This document shows positions 18,046 through 26,890 of a stretch of 50,046 nt of DNA, piece after piece. Positions within the stretch are counted from its first letter, which is position 1, and every line of letters begins with the position of its first letter. Source of the DNA: JANXXV01 sp038230275 (GTDB taxonomy: Bacteria; Acidobacteriota; Terriglobia; Bryobacterales; Bryobacteraceae); contig JBBRNO010000034.1 in the NCBI GenBank assembly GCA_038230275.1, forward strand, positions 1 through 50,046. The letters are read 5' to 3'. Under the pieces are notes generated by a model. It was not told the origin of the DNA and ran no database searches. It saw nothing but the letters and a program-made list of their open reading frames with translations. The position numbers and the translations under genes are program-made.

Positions 18046-19914
18046 ATGGCACAGCGCCCGGGCAGAGTAACGCTTGGCTACATCGGCGTGCTGGCCGGAG
18101 CCCTGCTGGTGGCCATTGTGGCCGGGTGGACTCCGCTGGCCAATCGCATTGATGGCAGCGCCTACGACTGGATGTTTCAGCTGCAGCCGCCGGCGCCGTG
18201 GGAATCGAGCTCTGTAATTCTCGCCATCGATGAAGACACGCTGGCACATTCGGGTGGCATGCGGCGGCTGCGGACTGAGCTGGCCGCCGGTCTGCAACGC
18301 ATCGCAAGAGTTCATCCCAAGGCGGTGGCGATCGATTTGATTTTGTCTGACGAATCGGATGCCGCTGAAGACGCCGCGTTGGAATCGGCATTTCGCGCAA
18401 CGCCGAATCTGGTGTTGGGCAGCGATCTTATTCCGAACTCAACACGCTGGGAAGAGCCGCTGCCGCGGTTCCGGAAGTACGCCGCGGCGGTGGGGCACGT
18501 GCATGCGGACCCGGATCCCATCTGCCGGGCGCTGGTCCTCTATAAGGTAGCGGGGCATGACCGCCGCTGGGCGGTGTCACTCGAAGCATTCCGGCTGGCA
18601 AACGGCGCATCGCAGATCATTGAGTCCCCGGATGCATTGCAAGTGGGTTCGGTGTCCATTCCGGTTCGCCGTTCGGAGGCGGCCTTGCAGATCCGCTATT
18701 CGGCGCCGGTGGCTGGGGGAAGATCAGGAATCCCGGAGGTGTCTCTGCTGCGTTTGAATCAGGATCCGTCGCTGGCGGAGCGGTTCCGGAACAAGGTGGT
18801 GTTCGTCGGTGCGACGGCGTTATCCCAGGCACGGGACCGTTTGATGACGCCGTATCAGGTGACCATGAGCGGAGTGGAGATTCACGCGCAGGCTTACGAA
18901 ACCATGGCGCACGGCGTGTTCTTTCAGCCGGCTTCGAATCTGGCGCTGATTAGTTTTTGCTTCCTGATTGCCGCCGGTGCGGGAATTGTGTTTTTCTATT
19001 TCACCGGCTATCCGGCATACGCGTTAGGGGCGGGGCTGTTGTTGCTGGCTCACGTGGTGCCTCACTTCGCATTTGCACGGGGCGTGGTGTTTCCTTACCT
19101 GGCGCCGGTGCTTTCGGCGTGGCTCTCCGTGGTGGGCGCGGCGGCCTGGATGTATTTCGTGGTTCGGCGGCAGTTGCGTAAATCGGAATCGGATAAAGCG
19201 CGGTATCAACAGGCCATTCACTTTGTCACTCATGAGATGCGGTCGCCGTTGACGGCCATTCAAGGGTCCAGTGAGTTGATGGGCCGCTACAACCTGAACG
19301 ATGAGAAGCGCAAACAGATGGCGAACATGATCAATTCCGAATCGAAGCGCCTGGCGAAGATGATCCAGACGTTTCTGGATATTGAACGTCTCACCGATGG
19401 GCAGAGCGATATCCACGCGGAGGTTTTTGAATCGCAGCCTGTTCTGGAAGCCTGTATCCAACGGGCGATGCCGCTGGCGGAGCGAAAGCAAATCAAATTG
19501 CGGACCGAAGAGATCAGTTCGTTTTCGCTCACTGGCGACCGGGAGCTACTGGAATATGCCGTCTACAATCTGCTCACCAACGCAATCAAATACTCCCCGG
19601 CTGAAACCGTGGTTGCCATTCGCTGCATCGGCCAAGGGCAGACATTGCGTTTGTCCGTGAGCGACCAGGGCATTGGAATGGACGACAAAGAGCTGCGGAA
19701 TATTTTCAAAAAGTTCTATCGCACCAAAAAAGCGGAGACGTCCGGCGAAGTGGGGACGGGTATCGGGCTATCCATTGTCGATCAAATTATCACCCATCAC
19801 CACGGGCACATTGAGGTAACCAGTACCCCTGGGAAGGGCTCTTGCTTTACTATAGTATTGCCCCGTGGAGTTGCACCGGAACAGGCGCCTGCATCCAAAT
19901 TGGTCTCAAATTGA
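18046..19914 (+). CDS. CHASE2-domain sensor histidine kinase
   Basis: 622 residues. After a first membrane helix (about 10-28) comes a CHASE2 extracytoplasmic sensor domain (about 35-290; AIDEDTLAHSGG, KAVAIDLILSDE, FRNKVVFVGATA). Three further membrane helices follow (about 298-320, 325-342, 350-372), the usual CHASE2 topology. The HisKA domain has phosphoacceptor H396 in FVTHEMRSPLTAIQG. The ATPase domain shows NLLTNAIKYSP (N), SDQGIGM (G1) and GTGIGLSIV (G2). AAGG upstream serves as ribosome binding site. Its partner is almost certainly the NtrC-like regulator 27 bases downstream. Confidence 0.92.
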   Translation: MAQRPGRVTLGYIGVLAGALLVAIVAGWTPLANRIDGSAYDWMFQLQPPAPWESSSVILAIDEDTLAHSGGMRRLRTELAAGLQRIARVHPKAVAIDLILSDESDAAEDAALESAFRATPNLVLGSDLIPNSTRWEEPLPRFRKYAAAVGHVHADPDPICRALVLYKVAGHDRRWAVSLEAFRLANGASQIIESPDALQVGSVSIPVRRSEAALQIRYSAPVAGGRSGIPEVSLLRLNQDPSLAERFRNKVVFVGATALSQARDRLMTPYQVTMSGVEIHAQAYETMAHGVFFQPASNLALISFCFLIAAGAGIVFFYFTGYPAYALGAGLLLLAHVVPHFAFARGVVFPYLAPVLSAWLSVVGAAAWMYFVVRRQLRKSESDKARYQQAIHFVTHEMRSPLTAIQGSSELMGRYNLNDEKRKQMANMINSESKRLAKMIQTFLDIERLTDGQSDIHAEVFESQPVLEACIQRAMPLAERKQIKLRTEEISSFSLTGDRELLEYAVYNLLTNAIKYSPAETVVAIRCIGQGQTLRLSVSDQGIGMDDKELRNIFKKFYRTKKAETSGEVGTGIGLSIVDQIITHHHGHIEVTSTPGKGSCFTIVLPRGVAPEQAPASKLVSN

Positions 19915-19941
19915 GATCGAATCCATAAATTGAGGTACTTA

Positions 19942-21255
19942 TTGTCGCGTTTGCTGGTAGTGGAAGATGACAACTCGGTCCGAACCACGGTAGTTACGTT
20001 TCTGGAACTGGAAGGCTATTCCGTGGATGCGGTATCGTCCACGCGAGAGGCGCTGGAGCGGTTGAAGAAAGAAACCTATCCCATTGTTCTTTCCGATATC
20101 TATCTGGACGAGCGCACCGGTCTGGACGTGCTGCAGGCGGCGCGCTTAGCCAATCCCATTTGCGCGGTGATCTTGATGAGCGGGCGGGGCAGCATGGAAA
20201 CTGTAATGCGCGCCACGCAGGGCGGAGCCTTCGATTACCTGGCGAAACCGTTTGAACTCGACCGCCTTCTGGATACGGTGAAGCGGGCCGAGGCTTCCTT
20301 CAACATACAGCACGAGGACGAGATTGAACCCGAGGATCTGCCGGAGACGGAGATGATTGGCAGTTCGGCGGGGATGATTGCGATCTACAAGACCATCTCA
20401 CTGGCCGCGCCGAAAGATGCCACGGTCTTGATTGAAGGCGAGACCGGGACCGGAAAGGAATTGATTGCGCGCATGATTCACCGCAATAGCGCTCGCGCCG
20501 AGCAGGCGTTTGTCGCGGTGGACTGCGGAGCCATCACGCCGACATTGATTGAAAGCGAACTGTTCGGCGCCTTGCGGGGCGCCTACACCGGTTCGGACCG
20601 GGATCGCATCGGGTACTTTGAGGCGGCGCATCGTGGGACCATTTTCCTGGACGAGGTGGGCGAGATTGAGTTGAATTCGCAACTGAAGCTGCTGCGATTC
20701 TTGCAGGAGCGCGAGATCAAGCCGGTGGGCGCCACCAAGGCCAAGACGGTGGACGTGCGCGTGGTTGCCGCGACGAATCGGGATTTGAAGAAACTGGTGG
20801 ATGACGGCGAGTTCCGAGAGGACCTGTGGTACCGGCTGAACGTGATCCGCATTGAAGTGCCGCCGCTGCGGGAACGGCGCGGCGATATCCCACTTCTGGC
20901 TCAACTTTTTGTCCGGCGGTCGAATGAGCGGTACGACCAGCAGGCGAAGCTGACCGAATCTGGTCTGCGCGCGCTGGAAAGCTACACCTGGCCCGGGAAC
21001 GTGCGCCAGATGCAGCATTTGATCGAGCGGCTGAGCATACTTTCCCCGAACAACCGGATTGACGAGGCCGCGGTGCGGTCGGCGATTGAGTCGATGGACC
21101 CGCGCGAGGGTGGCGGGGATACACTGGCGGACACGGAAGCAGATCAGATCCGGAAGGTGCTGGCCGCGGCAGGCGGCAACAAGAGCCGGGCGGCAAAGAT
21201 TCTGGGGATTGAGCGGAAGACGCTGTACCGCAAGCTGGAACGGATGGGGCTGTAG
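19942..21255 (+). CDS. NtrC-family sigma54-dependent response regulator
   Basis: About 437 residues from TTG 19942, six bases after GAGG; the frame also allows TTG 19930. The receiver domain has an acidic VEDD and the phosphorylated aspartate in VLSDIYLDE. The AAA+ domain has Walker A GETGTGKE, Walker B GTIFLDEVGEI and the sensor segment RLNVIRIEVPPLRERRGDI. The sigma54-contact loop reads GAYTGS rather than the usual GAFTGA, and the preceding segment is ELFGALR. A Fis-type helix-turn-helix closes the protein (GNKSRAAKILGIERKTLYRK). It should activate sigma54 promoters on signals from the CHASE2 kinase. Confidence 0.93.
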   Translation: MSRLLVVEDDNSVRTTVVTFLELEGYSVDAVSSTREALERLKKETYPIVLSDIYLDERTGLDVLQAARLANPICAVILMSGRGSMETVMRATQGGAFDYLAKPFELDRLLDTVKRAEASFNIQHEDEIEPEDLPETEMIGSSAGMIAIYKTISLAAPKDATVLIEGETGTGKELIARMIHRNSARAEQAFVAVDCGAITPTLIESELFGALRGAYTGSDRDRIGYFEAAHRGTIFLDEVGEIELNSQLKLLRFLQEREIKPVGATKAKTVDVRVVAATNRDLKKLVDDGEFREDLWYRLNVIRIEVPPLRERRGDIPLLAQLFVRRSNERYDQQAKLTESGLRALESYTWPGNVRQMQHLIERLSILSPNNRIDEAAVRSAIESMDPREGGGDTLADTEADQIRKVLAAAGGNKSRAAKILGIERKTLYRKLERMGL

Positions 21256-21305
21256 GAACGCGAACTTCGTATTGGGATAAGATAGCCACGAAGCGACAGG
21301 CGAAC

Positions 21306-22226
21306 ATGATCAACAGACGCGAATTCCTGGCCAGCACCCTGGCAACAGCAACAGCAGCCAACCTGGTGGCGCAGCCAGCCCCATCCTGGGGAGGAAAGGT
21401 GTTGGACATTCACCACCACTTCCGCGCTACACCCAACGGGAATCTGGAACACATGGATGGATGCGGGGTCACTCATGCCGTCCTGCTGACCAATGCCCAG
21501 GCGGAGGAGAAGGCGAAGGCCGAAGTGGAGAGTCATCCGGGCCGTTTCATTCGTTTCACGGCGGCCAACATCACCAAGCCCGAGAGTTTCGAGGTTTTGC
21601 GCAAGTCTGCAATGGGTGGATGCAAGGGATTCGGCGAGATCAAGTGCCACGTGCCGCTGGACGGGCCGGAGATGAAGCGCTTGTACGCATTGGCGGCGGA
21701 AGTAAATGTGCCGGTGCTGATCCATTTCCAGGAAGTGGAATACACACCCGGCGGGTCGGGCTTCAATACCGGCTTCAGCCGTCTTCCGGCGATTCTGAAG
21801 GAGTTCCCGAAGACCACATTTATCGGCCATGCCGATTTTTTCTGGGCGAATATCAGCGCCGATAATTCCGTTGGGACTGCGTATCCCACAGGGAAAATCA
21901 AGCCCGGCGGTCTGACAGACAGAATGCTTTCCGACTATCCGAATCTGTACGGAGACACATCGGCCAACTCCGGCCGGAATGCCATGACCCGGGATGCGGA
22001 TTTCATTGGCGGATTTCTGGCACGCCACAAAGACAAGCTGATGTTCGGCAGCGATTGCAGTTGCCGCGACGGGCGGGGAACAGGCCAGGGCTCGCAAGAG
22101 CCGGCGCTGAAGGGCAAGTGTGTGGCAAGAGAAACGCTGGCCGCGTTGAAGCACTCGGCAACGCCCGAAGTATTCCGCAAGATCACGTTTGAGAATGGTG
22201 TGAAGCTGTTGAAGCCGAAGTTTTGA
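21306..22226 (+). CDS. amidohydrolase-family metal-dependent hydrolase, exported
   Basis: 306 residues beginning with a twin-arginine-type leader (MINRREFLASTLATATAANL). The mature part is an Amidohydrolase_2 TIM barrel: metal-binding HHH in VLDIHHHFRA, a histidine in VPVLIHFQEVEY, another in TTFIGHADFFWAN and the catalytic aspartate in LMFGSDCSC. Related enzymes include decarboxylases and lactonases; no substrate can be assigned. It lies just upstream of a cytochrome c gene in the same orientation. Confidence 0.88.
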   Translation: MINRREFLASTLATATAANLVAQPAPSWGGKVLDIHHHFRATPNGNLEHMDGCGVTHAVLLTNAQAEEKAKAEVESHPGRFIRFTAANITKPESFEVLRKSAMGGCKGFGEIKCHVPLDGPEMKRLYALAAEVNVPVLIHFQEVEYTPGGSGFNTGFSRLPAILKEFPKTTFIGHADFFWANISADNSVGTAYPTGKIKPGGLTDRMLSDYPNLYGDTSANSGRNAMTRDADFIGGFLARHKDKLMFGSDCSCRDGRGTGQGSQEPALKGKCVARETLAALKHSATPEVFRKITFENGVKLLKPKF

Positions 22227-22250
22227 AGAGAAAAGGGGTATCATAGCCCA

Positions 22251-22619
22251 ATGCGGATTCTCCTCACAATATTGATCGCTCTCCCCTTGTTCGCGCAGGA
22301 TCCTCCACCACCGCCCGCTGCACAAAAGGGCGGAGGACGTCCGGCGCCGAAGAACTTGAAGATCCTGAAACCGGAAGAAGTGCGGCCCATGATGGGCGCG
22401 TTCCGGGTTGGTCTGGGTGTCCAGTGCACCGGTTGCCACGTGGAAGGCGATTTCGCCAGCGATGCCAAGGAAGAGAAAGAAACGGCGCGCATGATGATCA
22501 CCATGACTCGCGATATCAACTCGAAGTTTGGCGACGGAAAAGAGCACGTGACGTGCTTCACTTGCCATCGCGGCTCTGAGCATCCGCGGACCGTGCCGGA
22601 ACCGGCCGCGGCAAAGTAA
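22251..22619 (+). CDS. small dihaem c-type cytochrome (reaction-centre cytochrome-like)
   Basis: 122 residues with a signal peptide (MRILLTILIALPLFAQ). There are two CXXCH haem sites, CTGCH and CFTCH. The spacing and context (LGVQCTGCHVEGDFASDAKE, then a helix, then HVTCFTCHRG) match the photosynthetic-reaction-centre cytochrome c domain. That domain is widespread in non-phototrophic Acidobacteria as a periplasmic electron carrier. The methionines in the ARMMITM segment could be axial ligands. A weak AGGGG ribosome binding site lies upstream. Confidence 0.9.
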   Translation: MRILLTILIALPLFAQDPPPPPAAQKGGGRPAPKNLKILKPEEVRPMMGAFRVGLGVQCTGCHVEGDFASDAKEEKETARMMITMTRDINSKFGDGKEHVTCFTCHRGSEHPRTVPEPAAAK

Positions 22620-22895
22620 GAGTTGGTTGGTCGAGCGCCACGTCCGGGTCGACTTGGCGCCGCTTTCACCAGTCGAGAACGCGGGCGCGCATGTCTCGCT
22701 TTCGAGTTAATCCGCTGAATATCCTTCGGGCCTAATGTGGCGTCATCGGGTTGCCGCAGCAAGCGTCGAAGGCTTGGAGCTTCCGTCTCGGCACGCCGGC
22801 TCTCAACGTTCGCGCAGCGCGACTTCTATGCACAAGCGCGAGCCAGAAACACAGCGGCAGGGACGATTAACCGGTCTTACATTGACGAACGTTCG
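22620..22895. other. intergenic stretch without a recognised gene
   Basis: About 276 bp between the cytochrome and hipA ends. No convincing reading frame, tRNA or mobile element was found. A perfect 12-bp palindrome, ACGAACGTTCGT, lies at 22885-22896, touching the hipA stop codon. It may be a protein-binding site or part of a weak terminator. Confidence 0.4.
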
Positions 22896-24158
22896 TTAGC
22901 TTATTTTCTTGCCGCCACCGGCATGCGGGCCCCCGATCACTCTCTGGATCTGCCCGTCAATGATGCGGATGGTCTCCTTAGGCAAGAGATCCTTCTGCGG
23001 CAGCGTCTTCCATGCCTGGGCCGTGCGCTCCATGGTCTCCTCCACGATCCTCCACACCGGATTCATCGGCAGACGCGCGGTATCGGCAAAGCGCCGGACC
23101 TGATCCAGCGTGATTTCAGCAAGGCTGCGGCTTCCCCCAAACGTTAGGGCGAGGCTATCGCCGGGAATATACGGCAGGATGGAGACAAAATCATAAGCAG
23201 GGGAAAGCACCGGCGTACGGCCATCCGGATAGAGCAGCGACCAGTTCTTCAGATGCATGTCGGCGTTGCCAATCAGCACCGAAAACACCAGGCGGCGCAC
23301 AAATTCGTAGGTGCCCGTGTCTCCGGTTTCGGCCCACAACACCGCTGCGATGTTGGCGTAGCTCCGCGAGCCGTATTTGTCCTCCGGGAACAGGCCGAAC
23401 ACCTGCGCGAAATCTTCCATGTGGATGCGGCACCCTCCGGCGGCACGGTCGAACCGTTCTACAGCCAGCGCCTGTCCGCTGATATGCGGAGCGTCGGGAG
23501 GCAGCCCCTGAATATCGGCAACGCGAATCAAACGAATCGCGGGAACCTGGATGCCGACGGCTCGCGCCAGCTCCAACATGGCATATTCGTTTTCAGGGAC
23601 AGCGGCAAATTGCGCCGGCGGCAGCTTGATGATCCACGATCCGCCCACACCGTGCGCCGGGATCGTCAGTCCGCCGGAAGACTCCAGGATGCCGGAGAAT
23701 TTTAGCTGTACTCCTGCCAGTGAGAACCGCAGGACGCCTTTCTGGCGCGCGTCTTCTTGTTGGTGATCGTCAGGTTGGTCGTCAAGCTCCACGCCTCGGC
23801 TATCCATCGGCTTCACCGTCACCGCACCCGGAAGATCTTCGCCCAGCATGGCCAACAGCAGGAATTCCCGTTCCGGCTTCACTCCCGCCTTCTCCGCCAG
23901 GTAAGTCCGAAGCGGGCCCTCCGGCAGCAGGTTGGAAAAGAAGGGCGGCAGACGGCGGCCCACCGCACGGACCGCGGTAACCAGTCCGCCGGACTGTCCC
24001 TTATAAGCAAGGCTCAACGTGGGCCGGTTCACATCGTCGACATGTTCTTGTTCAAACGCGAACAGGTGGCGGTCACCTGCCAGGCGGTTGATGATTCCGA
24101 TCCGGCGGTTCTCAAGATATACCCCGAGCGCCGTGACTTTTGCCAGTTCAGGAGTCAT
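22896..24158 (-). CDS. hipA: HipA-family serine/threonine kinase toxin
   Basis: 420 residues with the domain order of HipA. An N-terminal Couple_hipA segment includes FSNLLPEGPLRTYLAEKAG. The activation/P-loop region is FSLAGVQLKFSGI, with the serine that is autophosphorylated in E. coli HipA. Then come VERFDR and the catalytic loop IGNADMHLKNWSLLY, with D and N in place. YDFVS follows as the metal-binding aspartate. HipA phosphorylates glutamyl-tRNA synthetase in E. coli, or other tRNA synthetases in relatives, and so halts translation. It is encoded after and overlaps hipB by 11 bases. All key residues are present, so it should be active unless bound by HipB. Confidence 0.92.
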   Translation of the reverse strand: MTPELAKVTALGVYLENRRIGIINRLAGDRHLFAFEQEHVDDVNRPTLSLAYKGQSGGLVTAVRAVGRRLPPFFSNLLPEGPLRTYLAEKAGVKPEREFLLLAMLGEDLPGAVTVKPMDSRGVELDDQPDDHQQEDARQKGVLRFSLAGVQLKFSGILESSGGLTIPAHGVGGSWIIKLPPAQFAAVPENEYAMLELARAVGIQVPAIRLIRVADIQGLPPDAPHISGQALAVERFDRAAGGCRIHMEDFAQVFGLFPEDKYGSRSYANIAAVLWAETGDTGTYEFVRRLVFSVLIGNADMHLKNWSLLYPDGRTPVLSPAYDFVSILPYIPGDSLALTFGGSRSLAEITLDQVRRFADTARLPMNPVWRIVEETMERTAQAWKTLPQKDLLPKETIRIIDGQIQRVIGGPHAGGGKKIS

Positions 24159-24486
24159 CGCCGCTCTCCGGGTCGTCCATGGCGTACATTGGCCGTTCCC
24201 CGTCGTCAGACTGATTTTCGTCGCGAATCAGGGATTGGACGGCGGGAACCAGCGGCCGGGGAACCAGTAGCAAGTCGAAATCCAGCACGCGTACCAGATC
24301 GAGGAGCGTGGTGAAGCGTGGCGCTACCTTGCCGGTTTCGATCCCGGAGATGTGCACCTGCGGCAGGCCGACGCGGCGGCCGAGTTCGACTTGGCTCCAT
24401 CCGCGCTGTTGGCGGGCCGCCACCAGATCGTGGCGCATCTCACTGGGTAACCCTTTCTGTCGGGCGTTTTTGACATGTAAAGGCAT
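24148..24486 (-). CDS. hipB: HipB-like XRE antitoxin
   Basis: 112 residues. The Cro/C1-type helix-turn-helix is RGWSQVELGRRVGLPQVHIS with GIETGKVAP. A following DLLLVPRPLVPAVQSL strand is typical of HipB. The acidic C-terminal tail (DENQSDDGERPMYAMDDPES) may insert into the toxin. It neutralises HipA and represses its own operon. A perfect inverted repeat begins next to its start codon. Confidence 0.9.
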   Translation of the reverse strand: MPLHVKNARQKGLPSEMRHDLVAARQQRGWSQVELGRRVGLPQVHISGIETGKVAPRFTTLLDLVRVLDFDLLLVPRPLVPAVQSLIRDENQSDDGERPMYAMDDPESGDDS

Positions 24487-24504
24487 ATTGACCTTATCGT
24501 CAAT
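24487..24504. promoter_or_regulatory. probable HipB operator
   Basis: ATTGAC, six bases, GTCAAT: a perfect inverted repeat directly upstream of the hipB ATG, as expected of a HipB binding site. Further out, 24535-24574 carries three TATGTTA/TATGTCA-like elements (near 24536, 24547 and 24566). A candidate promoter on the minus strand is TTGATC with GATACT about 17 bases on. Confidence 0.55.
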
Positions 24505-24585
24505 CTAGTATCACATATCGAACGGCAAAGATCAATATGTTAAACTATGTCAAGATGCCATAAAATATGTCATTGTATATCGAAC

Positions 24586-25908
24586 TCACTTCCATGTAGC
24601 GAACATGGCCACACTAGCTCCAGTCATTACGGCTACAGTTAACCACCCCAATACAGTTAGCCATAACAAGTTGCGCCGCTCGCCCATCACGTCTGTGCTC
24701 CCGGTCAACAAAACCACGATGACCACTAGCGGCGGCGCCAGTACCCCATTCAGCACAGCCGACCAGAAGAGCATTGAGACCGCGTTGAAACCCGCGTACC
24801 CGAGACCGAGCCCCAGCATCAGTCCGGCGGCGACGATGCCATAGAATTCACGAGCCAGCCCCGGCTTCTCAGCTAGCGATCCGCGCCATTGCGCTGCTTC
24901 GGAAATCGCGTAAGCGCTGGATCCGGCCAGCACCGGAACCCCCAGCATCCCCGCGCCGATCAACCCCAGGCTGAAGAGCCAATACGCGCCGTCGCCAGCC
25001 AGGGGACGTAACGCGCTGGCCGCCTCTTCCGCACTGGTGATGGTGGTTTGCCCGTGTGCATGCAGCGTGGCCGCAGTGGTCAAAATGATGAAGTACATGA
25101 TGAGATTCGAGAAGAGCATTCCGGTCACTACGTCATTTCTGGATTTCCGCAGTTCGGCGTCGGTTGCCCCCTTTCGTGCTTCCACGCTGGTGCGTCCCTC
25201 TTTCCGCTCTTCCTCCACTTCCTGCGACGCTTGCCAGAAGAACAAGTAGGGGGAGATGGTGGTTCCGAAAATTCCAACGAGTGTAGCCCAAAAAGTACTG
25301 GACATTTCTATGCGAGGGATAAACGTGGCGTGAATAATTGCCGGCCAATCAGGTTTGGACACGAATGCAGCCAGCACATAGGCGAACAGAATCAGCGTCA
25401 ACCACTTGAAGATTTTCGCGATGGTGTAATACGAGGACCAGATCAGAAACGAGCCAATCACACCGGCGTAGACGGGAATCCAGAATAGGCTGCTGATTCC
25501 GGTGACCATCTCCGTCACTTTTCCCATGCCGCCGAGGTCCGCACCGATGTTGACTGTATTCGCGGTAACCAGCAGGATGCACGCACCCCAGAGGATCCAT
25601 TTTGAATAGCGGGCGCGAATGACCCCCGCCAGTCCCTCGCCCGTCACCATGCCCAGGCGTGCGCACATCAATTGCACGGCGGTCATCAGCGGGAAGGAAA
25701 ACAAAGCGGTCCACAGAAGCGTATAGCCGAACGCTGCTCCGGTAACGGAGTAAGTGGAAATTCCTGAGGGATCGTCGTCAGCCGCGCCAGTAATCAGGCC
25801 GGGGCCCAACCCGCCAAAGAAACGCCGGAACCGGCGCTGCATCAGGCGTCGTTTGCCGTGTCTAACAGGCACCTCAGTACCGGGGGACGGCGGGATCGAC
25901 GTTGGCAC
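24586..25908 (-). CDS. NRAMP-like divalent metal transporter
   Basis: Up to 440 residues and about 11 membrane helices. The unwound part of helix 1 reads GAADDDPSGISTYS, a variant of the DPGN motif. Helix 6 reads GTTISPYLFFWQ instead of the MPH motif, so the methionine that selects manganese and iron over calcium or magnesium is missing. A long charged cytoplasmic loop (QEVEEERKEGRTSVEARKGA) follows. It may belong to an NRAMP-related clade with different ion preference. The frame starts at GTG 25908, which overlaps the rhodanese gene by 35 bases; ATG 25842 just before the transporter core would avoid the overlap. Probable operon: lipoprotein, rhodanese, transporter. Confidence 0.85.
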   Translation of the reverse strand: MPTSIPPSPGTEVPVRHGKRRLMQRRFRRFFGGLGPGLITGAADDDPSGISTYSVTGAAFGYTLLWTALFSFPLMTAVQLMCARLGMVTGEGLAGVIRARYSKWILWGACILLVTANTVNIGADLGGMGKVTEMVTGISSLFWIPVYAGVIGSFLIWSSYYTIAKIFKWLTLILFAYVLAAFVSKPDWPAIIHATFIPRIEMSSTFWATLVGIFGTTISPYLFFWQASQEVEEERKEGRTSVEARKGATDAELRKSRNDVVTGMLFSNLIMYFIILTTAATLHAHGQTTITSAEEAASALRPLAGDGAYWLFSLGLIGAGMLGVPVLAGSSAYAISEAAQWRGSLAEKPGLAREFYGIVAAGLMLGLGLGYAGFNAVSMLFWSAVLNGVLAPPLVVIVVLLTGSTDVMGERRNLLWLTVLGWLTVAVMTGASVAMFATWK

Positions 25909-26209
25909 TCCAACTGTCGATTCCGCCCGACATACTTTGGCATTCCGTCACGCCCTGCTGGCGGAGCCAGTTCACTACGGAGAGGCTTCTCATCCCGTGA
26001 TGGCAGAAAACTATCAATACGCCGCTATCCGCTTTGCTTTCGATCTGTTGCAGAGCCCCAGGTACTGTGTTCATCGGGATGAGTTCGCTGTTTACGATTC
26101 GGGCAATCTGATGCTCGAACGGTTCGCGAACGTCAATCAACTGCAGAGGTTCGCCGGCGTCCAGGCGGCGCTTGACGTCGTTGGCAGTCGTTTCAAATGG
26201 AAGCGGCAC
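25874..26209 (-). CDS. rhodanese-domain protein
   Basis: 111 residues, a single rhodanese module of the GlpE/PspE size. LQLIDVREPFEHQIARI is the first conserved motif. The active-site loop CHHGMRS carries the sulfur-accepting cysteine, and MSGGIDSW is the C-terminal signature. It probably transfers sulfane sulfur in the cytoplasm. It begins at GTG 26209, nine bases after the lipoprotein stop. Confidence 0.92.
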   Translation of the reverse strand: MPLPFETTANDVKRRLDAGEPLQLIDVREPFEHQIARIVNSELIPMNTVPGALQQIESKADSGVLIVFCHHGMRSLSVVNWLRQQGVTECQSMSGGIDSWSANVDPAVPRY

Positions 26210-26218
26210 CTTCGCAGT

Positions 26219-26680
26219 TTACTCCACGCGGCGCTTTTCATGTGTGGCACGGTCGTACACAAATCCGCCGCCGCCGCCCACCAGCGCTCCAATACCGGCG
26301 CCTTTTCCGCCACCGGCCAAGGCACCGATGGCCGCACCCACGCCGGCACTGCCGAGTACGATAGCGGCCGAGTTTTTCTTAGTCCGTTGTGTAACCACCG
26401 TTCTAGATCCCGTTCTGGATCCGGACTCGACTACCCTTTGCCGATCACGATACACGACGTCCTGATCGCGGACCACGTCTCGAACAATCACGGGCCGGCG
26501 CGCCTCGGAAAAATTCCTGTGATCGGTCACCCGTTCATAGGAAGCTGAATCCGCCGGCGCGGCCGAATCCGCCGCAACCGTATACGCTTGGGCGGCGACA
26601 GGTTCATTCTGGCGGCTGCACCCCACCGTGAAAATCGTGGAGATTGCTGCAAACCCAAGAATCGAAAGCTTTGAGATCAT
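26219..26680 (-). CDS. glycine-zipper lipoprotein
   Basis: 153 residues from ATG 26680, chosen because of the strong GGAGGA site just upstream; the frame is open to 26830. A lipoprotein signal peptide (ISTIFTVGCSR, lipobox cysteine) is followed by an arginine-rich polar region. A C-terminal glycine zipper (AAIVLGSAGVGAAIGALAGG then GKGAGIGALVGGGGG) resembles YMGG/OmpA-associated zippers. It is likely anchored in the outer membrane with the zipper packing into or against membrane. It opens the operon with rhodanese and the NRAMP-like transporter. Confidence 0.8.
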   Translation of the reverse strand: MISKLSILGFAAISTIFTVGCSRQNEPVAAQAYTVAADSAAPADSASYERVTDHRNFSEARRPVIVRDVVRDQDVVYRDRQRVVESGSRTGSRTVVTQRTKKNSAAIVLGSAGVGAAIGALAGGGKGAGIGALVGGGGGFVYDRATHEKRRVE

Positions 26681-26890
26681 GTTGCCGTCCTCCTGCCCAT
26701 TTAGACTCCTCCGGGGCTGGTAAGTTGCATACTTGTTGCAGGATGAGCTTCGGACGGAGTGCCAACGAGCGGCGAGAATTCGACTTAATTCGCTCATTTT
26801 AATAGACTTATGTCTCTTTTGCCACCGCATTTGGTTCCCATTTTCAAGGGTTTATGAGATACTTGTGCTAGAGAGTGAAACGCTAACCGC

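Noticed and set aside
22620..22895. A tRNA or attachment site in the gap before hipA
   Set aside because: No cloverleaf or T-loop consensus could be drawn; only a 12-bp palindrome is clear.
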